From: Mycolicibacterium litorale
GTDB lineage: Bacteria; Actinomycetota; Actinomycetes; Mycobacteriales; Mycobacteriaceae
Assembly: GCF_010731695.1 (NCBI RefSeq)
Contig: NZ_AP022586.1
Span: forward strand, 2,046,001-2,110,000
Direction of reading: 5' to 3'
Length of the DNA stretch: 64,000 nucleotides
A model generated the notes under the pieces. It was not told the origin of the DNA, did not search any database, and saw only the letters and a program-made list of their open reading frames with translations. The number at the start of each line of letters is the position of its first letter. The first letter of the stretch is position 1. Both the position numbers and the translations under genes were made by a program. This document shows, in pieces, positions 37,609 through 45,507 of this stretch.

Positions 37609-39537
37609 ATGGCGAAGCCCGACGGACAGGCCGGCACCGTAGGTGAAGACGTCACGTCGCGCCCCGAACGGTTCATGCGCTCCGCGTTGGCGATCCTCGG
37701 CGAAACCGGCCGCACCGACTTCACGGTGCTCGAGGTCGTCGAACGCTCCAAGACCTCGTTGCGGTCCTTCTATCAGCACTTCTCCACCAAGGACGAGCTG
37801 CTGCTGGCGCTGATCGAACGCATCATGTCCGAATCCGCACGGCACTGGCGCGCCGAAGCCGACCGACTCACGGGTCCCGACGCGCTGCGCACCCTCATCG
37901 ACCGCATCTGCGTCCCGCCCGGCTCCGACACCCAGGACAGGGTGAACCGAGGGCTGACCTCCTACAACGACCGCCTGGCCGAAGCCATGCCGCGCAAGTA
38001 CGCCAAAGTGCTCGCCCCGCTTCACGCGTTGATCGCCGACATCATCCGGCGCGGCGTCTCCGACGGAGACTTCCGCGACGACCTCGACGTCGAAGCGACC
38101 TCCGCGCTGATCATGCAGGCGGCGCTCGGTGCGATGCGCCTGCGCGTGCTCGGCGCCGAACTGTCCGGCGCCCCCGTCGACGCGCGCCACATCTACGACT
38201 TTCTGCGCACGCGCCGTGAACGCACCGCACTGACCCTCTGCCCGCGCCTCTCTCTAAATGGTAATGTCATTACCGCTCGTCGCCAACGTGACTTCCAGGA
38301 GGCGGATATGCCATCTCGCGACCTGTCTTTCCCGGTATTCGACGCGGACAACCACTTCTACGAGCCCAAAGAGGCGCTGACGCAGTTCCTTCCCGACCAC
38401 CGCAAGGGCGTCATCGACTACATCGACGTCCGGGGCCGCACCAAGATCGTGGTGCGCAACCACATCAGCGACTACATCCCCAACCCCACCTTCGAGGTCG
38501 TGGCACGCCCCGGCGCGCAGGAGGAGTACTTCAAACACGGCAGCGGCGGGAAGAGCTTCCGCGAGGTGATGGGCAAGCCGATGAAGGCCATCCCGGCCTT
38601 CCGCAACCCCGAGGCCCGCCTCGAGGTGCTCGACGGACTCGGCCTCGACTACACGATCATGTTCCCGACGCTGGCCAGCCTCGTCGAGGAGCGACTCAAG
38701 GACGACCCGGACCTCATCCTCGACATCATCCACGCGCTCAACCAGTGGATGTACGAGACGTGGCAGTTCAACTACGAGGACCGGATCTTCTCCACGCCGG
38801 TGATCAACCTGGGCATCGTCGACCGGGCCCTCGAAGAACTCGAGTGGTGCCTCGAGCGCGGTGCCAAGACCGTCCTCGTGCGCCCCGCTCCCGTGCCCGG
38901 CTACCGTGGCACCCGCTCCCTCGGTCTGCCCGAGTTCGACCCGTTCTGGGCCGCCTGCGTCGAGGCCGGCATCCCCGTCTGCATGCACGCCTCAGACAGC
39001 GGCTACTCGCAGTACCTCAACGACTGGGAGCCCGCCGAGGAGTTCCTGCCCTTCAAGCCGACCGCGTTCCGGATGGTCGCGATGGGTAAGCGACCGATCG
39101 AGGACACCATGGCGGCACTGGTCTGCCACGGCGCGCTCACCCGCAACCCCGACCTGCGGGTGCTGTCGATCGAGAACGGCGCGTCCTGGGTGCCCTACCT
39201 CTTCTACCAGTTCAGAGACGTCTACTCGAAGATGCCGCAGGAGTTCCCGGAAGACCCCATCGCGGCGTTCAAACGCGGTGTGTACGTAGCTCCGTTCTGG
39301 GAGGACAACTTCAAGCAGATGGCCGACCTGATCGGGGTCGACCGGGTGATCTTCGGATCCGACTGGCCGCATCCCGAGGGACTCGCCGACCCCATCCGGC
39401 TGGTCGACGATCTGCAGGAGCACGGCCTCGACGAGGAAGGCATCCGAAAGGTGATGGGCGGCAACCTCGTCGACCTGTTCAAGGTGCCCAACCAGGTCGT
39501 CCACCGACCCGACGTACCCGCCCTCGTCATCGCCTGA
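37609..39537 (+). CDS. TetR regulator frame running in-frame into an amidohydrolase
   Basis: One uninterrupted 642-residue frame. Residues 1-~215 are a complete TetR protein with HTH at about 35-65 (FTVLEVVERSKTSLRSFYQHFSTKDELLLALIE) and a helical ligand domain. Residues ~234-642 are a complete amidohydrolase-2 family protein. The two are normally separate. A palindrome (38260-38274), a Shine-Dalgarno and an ATG (38308) lie at the junction. So the frame may be a genuine fusion, or a regulator whose stop codon has been lost, or a sequencing-type artefact. Which is real needs protein evidence. The neighbours are tesB upstream and two acyl-CoA dehydrogenases downstream. Confidence 0.75.
   Translation: MAKPDGQAGTVGEDVTSRPERFMRSALAILGETGRTDFTVLEVVERSKTSLRSFYQHFSTKDELLLALIERIMSESARHWRAEADRLTGPDALRTLIDRICVPPGSDTQDRVNRGLTSYNDRLAEAMPRKYAKVLAPLHALIADIIRRGVSDGDFRDDLDVEATSALIMQAALGAMRLRVLGAELSGAPVDARHIYDFLRTRRERTALTLCPRLSLNGNVITARRQRDFQEADMPSRDLSFPVFDADNHFYEPKEALTQFLPDHRKGVIDYIDVRGRTKIVVRNHISDYIPNPTFEVVARPGAQEEYFKHGSGGKSFREVMGKPMKAIPAFRNPEARLEVLDGLGLDYTIMFPTLASLVEERLKDDPDLILDIIHALNQWMYETWQFNYEDRIFSTPVINLGIVDRALEELEWCLERGAKTVLVRPAPVPGYRGTRSLGLPEFDPFWAACVEAGIPVCMHASDSGYSQYLNDWEPAEEFLPFKPTAFRMVAMGKRPIEDTMAALVCHGALTRNPDLRVLSIENGASWVPYLFYQFRDVYSKMPQEFPEDPIAAFKRGVYVAPFWEDNFKQMADLIGVDRVIFGSDWPHPEGLADPIRLVDDLQEHGLDEEGIRKVMGGNLVDLFKVPNQVVHRPDVPALVIA
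38260..38274. promoter_or_regulatory. Perfect operator palindrome inside the fusion, copy 2
   Basis: GGTAATG-T-CATTACC is a perfect 7-bp inverted repeat. It contains a -10-like TAATGT (38262-38267) and is followed by an AGGAGG Shine-Dalgarno (38297-38302) and ATG 38308. It therefore looks like an operator-promoter for the amidohydrolase sitting inside the preceding reading frame. A related copy lies at 37593. Confidence 0.7.
38308..39537 (+). CDS. Amidohydrolase-2 family protein (internal start of the same frame)
   Basis: 409 residues from ATG 38308 with AGGAGG 5 bases upstream, the best ribosome site in the region. The amidohydrolase-2 pattern is VFDADNHFYE (metal-binding DxxxH-like), CMHASDSGYSQYL, GALTRNPDLRVLSIENGASW and DRVIFGSDWPHPEG, the terminal metal-ligand aspartate. 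Related enzymes decarboxylate or hydrolyse cyclic intermediates in catabolic operons. Listed separately because it is probably translated on its own as well as, or instead of, as part of the long frame. The downstream genes are two FadE proteins. Confidence 0.85.
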   Translation: MPSRDLSFPVFDADNHFYEPKEALTQFLPDHRKGVIDYIDVRGRTKIVVRNHISDYIPNPTFEVVARPGAQEEYFKHGSGGKSFREVMGKPMKAIPAFRNPEARLEVLDGLGLDYTIMFPTLASLVEERLKDDPDLILDIIHALNQWMYETWQFNYEDRIFSTPVINLGIVDRALEELEWCLERGAKTVLVRPAPVPGYRGTRSLGLPEFDPFWAACVEAGIPVCMHASDSGYSQYLNDWEPAEEFLPFKPTAFRMVAMGKRPIEDTMAALVCHGALTRNPDLRVLSIENGASWVPYLFYQFRDVYSKMPQEFPEDPIAAFKRGVYVAPFWEDNFKQMADLIGVDRVIFGSDWPHPEGLADPIRLVDDLQEHGLDEEGIRKVMGGNLVDLFKVPNQVVHRPDVPALVIA

Positions 39538-39572
39538 GCAGCGATCGCCCGAAAACAGAGAAGAGACGCGTC

Positions 39573-40715
39573 ATGACGGAGGTCACCTCCCCGGAGAGCC
39601 TGCTGTTCGCCTCGACGGCACAGGCTTTCCTCGAGAAAGAAGCGTCATTGGCGCGGGTCCGCGAACTGCACGCCGCCGGTACGTCATTCGAACCGCAGTG
39701 GTGGCAACGCGCCGCGGAACTGGGGTGGGCCAGCCTGCTCGTACCCGAAGAGCTGGGCGGCGGCAGCGTATCCGGTAACGGTGTCGCCGACCTGGCGCTC
39801 GTCGCCGAACAGATCGGCAAGACCGTCGCACCCGGTCCGCTGCACCCCGTCTCCACGGTGCTCGCGGGCCTCGTCGACGCCGCGGAACCCGAACGCCACG
39901 CCGCGCTGATCGAATCACTGGTCAGCGGTGAGTCGGTGGCGTCCTGGGCGGTCTACCAGCCGGGCCGAGGGTGGTCACCGCACACCCCCGGCGTCACGGC
40001 GACCGCCACCGAATCCGGCTTCCGGCTCGACGGCGTCGCCGACCGCGTGGAGGCCGGCGACCAGAGCGCCGCGCTGCTGGTGGTCACCGAATGCGACGGC
40101 GCGCTCCGCCAGTTCGTCGTCCCGACGGATGCGCCGGGCGTGACAGTGGAACCGCAACGCTCGATCGACCTCGTGAAAAGCTATGCCCGCGTTCAGTTGT
40201 CCGGTGTCGAGCTCGACGAGTCAGCCGCGGTCGGCACGCCGGAGCAGACCCCCGAGCTGATCGCCAGACAGAGTCAGGTCGCCCAGGTGCTGCAGTGCGC
40301 CGAGGTGGTCGGCATCCTCGGCACGGTCGTCGACATGACCGTGCAGTGGGGCTTCGACCGGCATTCGTTCGGCCGGCCGCTGGCGTCCTATCAGGCGCTC
40401 AAACATCGCTACGCCGACCTCAAGATCGGCCTGGAGGCCTGCCGAGCCACCACCCGCGCCGCCGTCGCCTCGGTCTCGGCCCGCGCGGCCGACGCCGAGT
40501 TCAACGTCAGCGCCGCGAAATCCTATGTGAGCGAACACGCTCCGTCGATGATCCAGCACTGCGTCCAGCTGCACGGCGGCATCGGGGTGACCTGGGAGCA
40601 CGATCTGCACCTGTACCTCCGTCGGGCGACGCTGTACCGATCGATGTTCGGCACCCCCGAGGACCACAATCTGCGCATCTACGCGCTCACCGAAGAGTTG
40701 GAGTCCGCCTCATGA
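39573..40715 (+). CDS. Acyl-CoA dehydrogenase, subunit 1
   Basis: 380 residues. FadE-type acyl-CoA dehydrogenase with an N-terminal helical domain, a central beta domain and a C-terminal bundle (FDRHSFGRPLASYQALKHRYADLK; QLHGGIGVTWEHDLHLYLRRA). The region matching the YEGT catalytic glutamate of MCAD reads MFGTPED, so that glutamate is absent. It is coupled to the next FadE gene by ATGA. Paired FadE genes of this sort often form alpha2beta2 enzymes in steroid side-chain degradation (family knowledge). Confidence 0.88.
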   Translation: MTEVTSPESLLFASTAQAFLEKEASLARVRELHAAGTSFEPQWWQRAAELGWASLLVPEELGGGSVSGNGVADLALVAEQIGKTVAPGPLHPVSTVLAGLVDAAEPERHAALIESLVSGESVASWAVYQPGRGWSPHTPGVTATATESGFRLDGVADRVEAGDQSAALLVVTECDGALRQFVVPTDAPGVTVEPQRSIDLVKSYARVQLSGVELDESAAVGTPEQTPELIARQSQVAQVLQCAEVVGILGTVVDMTVQWGFDRHSFGRPLASYQALKHRYADLKIGLEACRATTRAAVASVSARAADAEFNVSAAKSYVSEHAPSMIQHCVQLHGGIGVTWEHDLHLYLRRATLYRSMFGTPEDHNLRIYALTEELESAS

Positions 40716-41980
40716 CCGAGACGCCCACGCGCGACCAGTCGGCAGCCGCCGCAGCCGCCGAGTCGGTCGAGGAGTTCGGCGCCAGGGCCCGGGCATGGCT
40801 GGCGGACAACATGCCCCGCATCGATCCGGCCAACCCGCCCGACGCCGACCGCGGTGAAGAGGGTCCGTGGCTGCGGGCCCGGGAACTGCAGAAGAAGCTG
40901 CACGCTGGCGGCTTCGCCGGCATCTGCTTCCCGAAGGCATACGGCGGCCTCGGTCTGCCGCTGGCCTACCAGCGGGCGTTCGACCAGGAATCCAAACCGT
41001 ACGAGCTGCCGATCATCCTCAACACGCCGACCTTCACGATCTGTGCGGCCACCATCCTCGACACCGGCAACGAGGAACAGAAGCAACAGCACATCGGCGG
41101 CGCCATCCGCGGCGAGGAAATCCTGGTGCAGCTGCTGTCGGAGCCCAGCGGCGGGTCGGACCTGGCCGGTGTGATCACCCGCGCCGACCGCCGCGGTGAC
41201 AAGTGGGTCATCAACGGCGCGAAGACCTGGAGCACCAGCGCGTTCGCGGCCGACTACGGACTCCTGCTCGCCCGCACCGACTGGGACGTCCCCAAGCACG
41301 AGGGCCTGACGATGTTCCTGGTGCCGCTCGACGCACCGGGCATCACCATGCGCCGGATCAAACAGGTCGACGGCGGCAACGAGTTCTGCGAGGAGTTCTT
41401 CGACGACCTCGAACTCGGCGACGACGCGGTGGTCGGCGAGGTCAACAAGGGCTGGGAGGTCGCCTCCCGCCAGCTCTACCACGAGCGCCGCGCGGTCGGC
41501 GGCGGGTCCGAATTCGCCAGCGGCATCGGCCCGGAAGGGGTGACGGACCAACCGGTCGACTACGTCGCGCTGCTGGCCGCCACCGGCCAGGCCGACAGCG
41601 AGCGGGTCCGCGAGATGGCCGGGCGCGCGCTGGTCCGGCGCAAGGTGCAGGAACAGCTGATCGACCACGTCTACCACGGCGTGCTCGACGGCAGCCTGCC
41701 CCCGGCGGCCGGATCGATCATCCGCATCACCCACGCCGAGTCGATCCAGTTCGAGATCGACACCGCGCTCGCGATCTCGGAGAGCGCGGCGGTCGTGGAC
41801 ACCGGTGACGGACTGATCCGCTTCGGCGACCGCTACCTGTCGCGGCAGACCGCATCCCTGGGGGGTGGCACCACCGAGATCGCCCGCAACATCATCGGCG
41901 AACGCGTCCTGGGCTTTCCCCGCGAGCACGCCGCCGACCGGGGTGTGCCGTTCAAGGACGTCAAGCGCAACAAGAGCTGA
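40712..41980 (+). CDS. Acyl-CoA dehydrogenase, subunit 2
   Basis: 422 residues. FadE family: GGFAGICFPKAYGGLGLPLAYQRAF, LLSEPSGGSDLAG and WVINGAKTWSTSAFAADYGLLLART (FAD- and acyl-binding region), and C-terminal SLGGGTTEIARNIIGERVLGFPRE. The GGGTTEI stretch replaces the YEGT glutamate of MCAD-type enzymes, consistent with a heteromeric partner of the preceding gene (inference). It starts inside the previous stop codon (ATGA). The gene ends 6 bases before the convergent radical SAM gene. Confidence 0.9.
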   Translation: MTETPTRDQSAAAAAAESVEEFGARARAWLADNMPRIDPANPPDADRGEEGPWLRARELQKKLHAGGFAGICFPKAYGGLGLPLAYQRAFDQESKPYELPIILNTPTFTICAATILDTGNEEQKQQHIGGAIRGEEILVQLLSEPSGGSDLAGVITRADRRGDKWVINGAKTWSTSAFAADYGLLLARTDWDVPKHEGLTMFLVPLDAPGITMRRIKQVDGGNEFCEEFFDDLELGDDAVVGEVNKGWEVASRQLYHERRAVGGGSEFASGIGPEGVTDQPVDYVALLAATGQADSERVREMAGRALVRRKVQEQLIDHVYHGVLDGSLPPAAGSIIRITHAESIQFEIDTALAISESAAVVDTGDGLIRFGDRYLSRQTASLGGGTTEIARNIIGERVLGFPREHAADRGVPFKDVKRNKS

Positions 41981-41986
41981 CAGCCC

Positions 41987-43000
41987 TCAGAACAGCGTCG
42001 GCTGCACCGGTCCCGCGGCGACGGGTACGGGTGCCACCGGCTCGAGGCGCCGGCGCTCACCGGTCAGCCCGTGCTTGCGCAGCAGGGGCGCCGCACGGGC
42101 GCGCAGCATTTCGCGGTAGTCGGCGGGCAGATACGCCCCGCGCCGGTAGAGCGCCCGGTACTCCCCCACGAGCTCCGGGTGGTCGCGGGCCAGCCACGAC
42201 ATGAACCACCCACGGGTGGAACCGCGCAGGTGCAGCCCGAAAACCGTTGCGCTGCCTGCGCCGGCGGCCGCGATCTCGCCGAGCAGGCCGTCGAGGTGTT
42301 CCACCGAATCGGTCAATCGCGGCAGCACGGGCGCCACCATCACATGGCAGTCCAGACCGGCATCGCGGATCGCGGCGATCAGTGCGAGCCGGGCCTGTGG
42401 TGATGGCGTGCCCGGTTCGACGGCCCGGTGCAGCTCCGGATCACCCACCGCCAGCGACACCGCCACGCTCACCCGTACCCGCTCGGCCGCCTCCGCGATG
42501 ATCGGCAGATCCCGGCGCAGCAGCGTGCCTTTCGTCAGGATAGAAAACGGGGTGCCCGAATCCCGCAGTGCAGCAAGAATTCCGGGCATCAGTACGTAGC
42601 GGCCCTCCGCGCGCTGGTACGGGTCGGTGTTCGTGCCGAGTGCGACGGTCTCCCTGGTCCACGACGGCCGGCGCAGCTCCCTGCGCAACACATCGACGAC
42701 GTTGGTCTTTACGACCACCTGGGAGTCGAAATCCGTTCCGTTGTCGAAGTCGAGATACTCGTGGGTGGGCCGGGCGAAGCAGTACCGGCAGGCGTGTGAA
42801 CAGCCGCGATACGCGTTCACCGTGTACTGGAACGGCAGCATCCACGCGTTGGGGACCTTGTTGAGCGCCGATTTGCACAGCACTTCGTGGAACGTCATGC
42901 CCTCGAACTGCGGGGTGCGCACGCTGCGGACCAACCCGATCCGCTGCAGACCGGGCAACGCGCCGTCGTCGACCCCGACTCCCTGACCCGCCCACCGCAT
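41987..43000 (-). CDS. Radical SAM protein, Rv2578c family
   Basis: 337 residues. The radical SAM cluster is CSHACRYC with Cys67, Cys71 and Cys74, followed by spore-photoproduct-lyase-like motifs (LGTNTDPYQRAEGRY, SILTKGTLLRRDLP). It is uninterrupted; from memory, some mycobacterial homologues carry an intein here. Substrate unknown, possibly linked to DNA damage, because a perfect SOS box lies 9 bases upstream of its start codon. Convergent with the FadE pair. Confidence 0.93.
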   Translation of the reverse strand: MRWAGQGVGVDDGALPGLQRIGLVRSVRTPQFEGMTFHEVLCKSALNKVPNAWMLPFQYTVNAYRGCSHACRYCFARPTHEYLDFDNGTDFDSQVVVKTNVVDVLRRELRRPSWTRETVALGTNTDPYQRAEGRYVLMPGILAALRDSGTPFSILTKGTLLRRDLPIIAEAAERVRVSVAVSLAVGDPELHRAVEPGTPSPQARLALIAAIRDAGLDCHVMVAPVLPRLTDSVEHLDGLLGEIAAAGAGSATVFGLHLRGSTRGWFMSWLARDHPELVGEYRALYRRGAYLPADYREMLRARAAPLLRKHGLTGERRRLEPVAPVPVAAGPVQPTLF

Positions 43001-43008
43001 GCCTCCAT

Positions 43009-43024
43009 TCGAACGTAAGTTCGA
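43009..43024. promoter_or_regulatory. Perfect LexA/SOS box
   Basis: TCGAAC-GTAA-GTTCGA matches the mycobacterial SOS-box consensus TCGAAC-N4-GTTCGA exactly. It starts 9 bases upstream of the minus-strand radical SAM start codon, where bound LexA would block it. It is 114 bases from the cspA start on the other strand and could also touch that promoter. Confidence 0.85.
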
Positions 43025-43092
43025 GTCGGTGTCAAGGGGATCTTCGGCTCCGATGCCTCGGGATCACCCCGGTCGTGCTAGCCTGGAGCACA

Positions 43093-43109
43093 GAATGCTT
43101 TCTGCATTC
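43093..43109 (+). promoter_or_regulatory. Hairpin in the cspA 5' leader
   Basis: GAATGC (43093-43098) and GCATTC (43104-43109) form a perfect 6-bp stem with loop TTTCT. A -10-like TAGCCT at 43079-43084 would place the hairpin at the very 5' end of the leader. The AT-rich leader sequence between the hairpin and ATG 43138 is typical of cold-shock mRNAs. Confidence 0.45.
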
Positions 43110-43137
43110 GTAGGTAAGTCGAAAGAAATCAAGAAAT

Positions 43138-43341
43138 ATGACACAGGGAACCGTGAAATGGTTCAACAGCGAAAAAGGCTTCGGCTTCATCGCTCCCGAC
43201 GGCGGCTCTGACGACGTCTTCGTCCACTACTCGGAGATCCAGGGTGGCGGCTTCCGCTCGCTCGAGGAGAACCAGCGGGTCGAATTCGAAATCGGACAAG
43301 GTGCAAAGGGTCCGCAGGCTACCTCGGTGACCGCGATCTAG
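43138..43341 (+). CDS. cspA: Cold-shock protein (CspA family)
   Basis: 67 residues. Single cold-shock domain with RNP1 KGFGFI (residues 13-18) and RNP2 VFVHYS (27-32), and the ending [14 protein letters not shown]. It binds single-stranded nucleic acid as an RNA chaperone. The length is standard. It ends at a strong terminator. Confidence 0.96.
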   Translation: MTQGTVKWFNSEKGFGFIAPDGGSDDVFVHYSEIQGGGFRSLEENQRVEFEIGQGAKGPQATSVTAI

Positions 43342-43355
43342 CAGACTTCTCAACA

Positions 43356-43391
43356 ACTGTGGGCCGCCGGATTTTTCCGGCGGCCCACAGT
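43356..43391. terminator. Strong bidirectional terminator downstream of cspA
   Basis: The arms 43356-43371 and 43376-43391 pair over 16 bp without mismatch around loop TTTT. A short CGTTTCT follows on the plus strand and GTTGTTGAG on the minus strand. It can end cspA from one side and the small-ORF transcript from the other. Confidence 0.85.
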
Positions 43392-43409
43392 CGTTTCTAG
43401 CTCAGTCGG

Positions 43410-43529
43410 TCACCGCTTCTTCTGGTCCGGTGCATCCGAGAAGACCGGATTCTGCACGGGCGCAGAGGATTCCTGCGCCACACTCGGCTCGTTGACCACG
43501 GGATGCGAGAAAAGATCGCCGTTTTTCAT
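43410..43529 (-). CDS. Hypothetical small protein, 39 residues
   Basis: A small open frame (ATG 43529, stop at 43412-43410). The peptide begins MKNGDLFSHPVVNE and ends with DAPDQKKR; it has no membrane segment and no cysteine. A GAAGGG Shine-Dalgarno-like sequence lies about 10 bases upstream. It lies 23 bases after the 20-residue ORF and 18 bases before the shared terminator, on the same strand as the MmpS-like gene. It has normal GC-rich codon use in the third position. No homologue is recognised, so function is unknown. Confidence 0.5.
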   Translation of the reverse strand: MKNGDLFSHPVVNEPSVAQESSAPVQNPVFSDAPDQKKR

Positions 43530-43552
43530 TGGTGAAAACCCTTCAAGAGTTT

Positions 43553-43615
43553 CTACGGAGCGGCCGTCATATCGGCCGGAATCACCGCTGACGTGAGCGG
43601 TTCACCCTCAACCAT
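43553..43615 (-). CDS. Hypothetical micro-ORF, 20 residues
   Basis: ATG 43615 to TAG 43553-43555 encodes a 20-residue peptide beginning MVEGEPLTSAV and ending in TAAP. It is preceded by GGAGAGGAG, the best Shine-Dalgarno on this strand in the region. It lies between the MmpS-like gene (22 bases upstream) and the 39-residue ORF. It may be a leader peptide, a small protein or chance. Confidence 0.3.
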   Translation of the reverse strand: MVEGEPLTSAVIPADMTAAP

Positions 43616-43637
43616 ACTCCTCTCCCCGGCGCCCGGG

Positions 43638-44048
43638 TCACCAGGCGCGTAACGAGCACTGCGTGCCGCTGCCACCGTCGGACCGTGCGACGACGACACC
43701 ATCCACCGCGATCTCACAGTGGAAGTTCGGCGGAACGCGAAGCGCTCCGCTCGCGCTCACCAACGCCCACTGGGTGGGATCGTTCAGCGCGGTCTGGAAC
43801 GTCCACGGGACACCGGGACGCAGCAGCGTTTTCACGTTCGTCAGATACTTCGACGAGTCGGCGTCGAAGTCGGCCCGGCTCGGCGGCTCGGTTGCCAGGT
43901 AGTAGAGCTGCGCGTTGAGTTCGCTCTGCGCCACCACCGTGTAGGTCACGGTGTGGGAGCCGTTCTCCGTCCCCGGTTGGGCATTCGCCGTCCCCGGCGC
44001 CGCAGTCATCGCCGCTGTCACCAGAACCGATGCCACCACTGTTCGCAT
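43638..44048 (-). CDS. Secreted MmpS-like protein
   Basis: 136 residues from ATG 44048, giving a signal peptide (VVASVLVTAAMTAAPGTANA, probable cleavage after ANA). An earlier ATG would add a hydrophilic N-terminus that spoils the signal. The mature part HTVTYTVVAQ...ALVSASGALRVPPNFHCEIAVDGVVVARSDGGSGTQCSL resembles the C-terminal domain of MmpS proteins, including the CxIxVDGVV and late cysteine. No MmpL gene is adjacent here. Function unknown. Confidence 0.7.
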   Translation of the reverse strand: MRTVVASVLVTAAMTAAPGTANAQPGTENGSHTVTYTVVAQSELNAQLYYLATEPPSRADFDADSSKYLTNVKTLLRPGVPWTFQTALNDPTQWALVSASGALRVPPNFHCEIAVDGVVVARSDGGSGTQCSLRAW

Positions 44049-44136
44049 GTGGGCTTCATCGACCGGCCGGGTCACCCCGTTACAGCCCACCCCCGACCCC
44101 GGGGTGCCCAGCAGGTTAATGAGTTCGTCACACACA

Positions 44137-44152
44137 GTCATTTCCCAGTAAC
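44137..44152. promoter_or_regulatory. Candidate GlnR site upstream of urtA
   Basis: GTCAT-TTCCCA-GTAAC resembles the actinobacterial GlnR half-site pair GTnAC-n6-GTnAC with an AC-n9-AC core on the minus strand. It lies 77 bases upstream of the urtA start. Urea uptake is nitrogen-regulated in mycobacteria, so the placement is sensible, but the match is degenerate. Confidence 0.4.
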
Positions 44153-44228
44153 ACCGGCGTCTTAGGTTGCCGATGCGGCACCGCCACGGTGCCGACGCGC
44201 CCGATGTTGACTCTCCGAAAGGGATTTC

Positions 44229-45494
44229 ATGCGACTACCAGGACGCTCCCCGTTCCACAGATCCGCTCTTGCCGCGGGAAGTCTGGTGGTCGTGACCGGC
44301 ATGTTGCTGGCAGGCTGCGGAAGCAAGGCCACCGACACCGACGCGGCAGGCGCCGAGTCCTGCGTGGACACGTCGGGTCCGAACATCAAGGTCGGCTCGC
44401 TGAACTCGCTGTCAGGCACGATGGCCATCTCCGAGGTCACCGTCCGCGATGCGATCAAACTCGCGGTCGACGAGATCAACGGCGCCGGCGGCGTGATGGG
44501 CAAGCAGATCCAACTCATCGGCGAGGACGGCGCCTCGGAGCCGACCGTGTTCGCCGAGAAGGCCGAGAAGCTGATCAGCAGCGACTGTGTCGCCGCGGTG
44601 TTCGGCGGCTGGACCTCCTCGAGCCGCAAGGCCATGCTGCCGGTGTTCGAGAGCGCGAACTCCCTGCTCTACTACCCCGTCCAGTACGAGGGTCTCGAAG
44701 CGTCGAAGAACATCTTCTACACCGGCGCCACCACCAACCAGCAGATCGTGCCCGCCCTCGACTACCTCAAGGAACGCGGCGTCAAGTCGCTGTACCTGGT
44801 GGGCAGCGACTACGTCTTCCCGCAGACGGCCAACCGCATCATCAAGGCCTACGCCGGCGCCAACGGCATCGAGATCAAAGGTGAGGACTACACCCCGCTC
44901 GGCTCGACCGACTTCTCCACGATCGTCAACAAGGTCCGCACCGCCGACGCCGACGCGGTGTTCAACACCCTCAACGGCGATTCCAACGTGGCGTTCTTCC
45001 GCGAGTACCGCAACGTCGGCCTGACCCCGCAGGCCATGCCGGTCGTGTCGGTGTCGATCGCCGAGGAGGAGGTCGGCGGCATCGGCGTGCAGAACGTCGC
45101 CGGTCAGCTGACGGCCTGGAACTACTACCAGACCATCGACACGCCGGTGAACAAGGCGTTCGTCGACGCCTACAAGAAGGCCTACGGCGCGAACAAGCCG
45201 ACCTCGGATCCGATGGAAGCCGCCTACGTCTCGGTGTACCTGTGGAAGAACACCGTCGAGAAGGCGAAGTCGTTCGACGTCAAGGCCATTCAGGACATCG
45301 CGGGCGGCGTCTCGTTCGACGCACCCGAGGGCAAGGTCACGATCGACGGCGAGAACCACCACATCACCAAGACCGCACGCATCGGTGAGATCCGGCCCGA
45401 CGGGCTGATCTACACGATCTGGGAGTCCCCCGGACCGATCGAGCCGGACCCGTACCTGAAGTCCTACCCGTGGGCCGCCGGGCTCTCCAGCTGA
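44229..45494 (+). CDS. urtA: Urea ABC transporter substrate-binding lipoprotein
   Basis: 421 residues. Type II signal peptide with lipobox LAGC (lipid-modified Cys30), then a periplasmic-binding (ANF/leucine-binding type) fold: [51 protein letters not shown]. It captures urea or short amides outside the membrane for UrtBC. First gene of the urtABCDE operon. Urease genes are not in the window. Confidence 0.94.
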   Translation: MRLPGRSPFHRSALAAGSLVVVTGMLLAGCGSKATDTDAAGAESCVDTSGPNIKVGSLNSLSGTMAISEVTVRDAIKLAVDEINGAGGVMGKQIQLIGEDGASEPTVFAEKAEKLISSDCVAAVFGGWTSSSRKAMLPVFESANSLLYYPVQYEGLEASKNIFYTGATTNQQIVPALDYLKERGVKSLYLVGSDYVFPQTANRIIKAYAGANGIEIKGEDYTPLGSTDFSTIVNKVRTADADAVFNTLNGDSNVAFFREYRNVGLTPQAMPVVSVSIAEEEVGGIGVQNVAGQLTAWNYYQTIDTPVNKAFVDAYKKAYGANKPTSDPMEAAYVSVYLWKNTVEKAKSFDVKAIQDIAGGVSFDAPEGKVTIDGENHHITKTARIGEIRPDGLIYTIWESPGPIEPDPYLKSYPWAAGLSS

Positions 45495-45507
45495 GCCAAC
45501 CAGCCGC

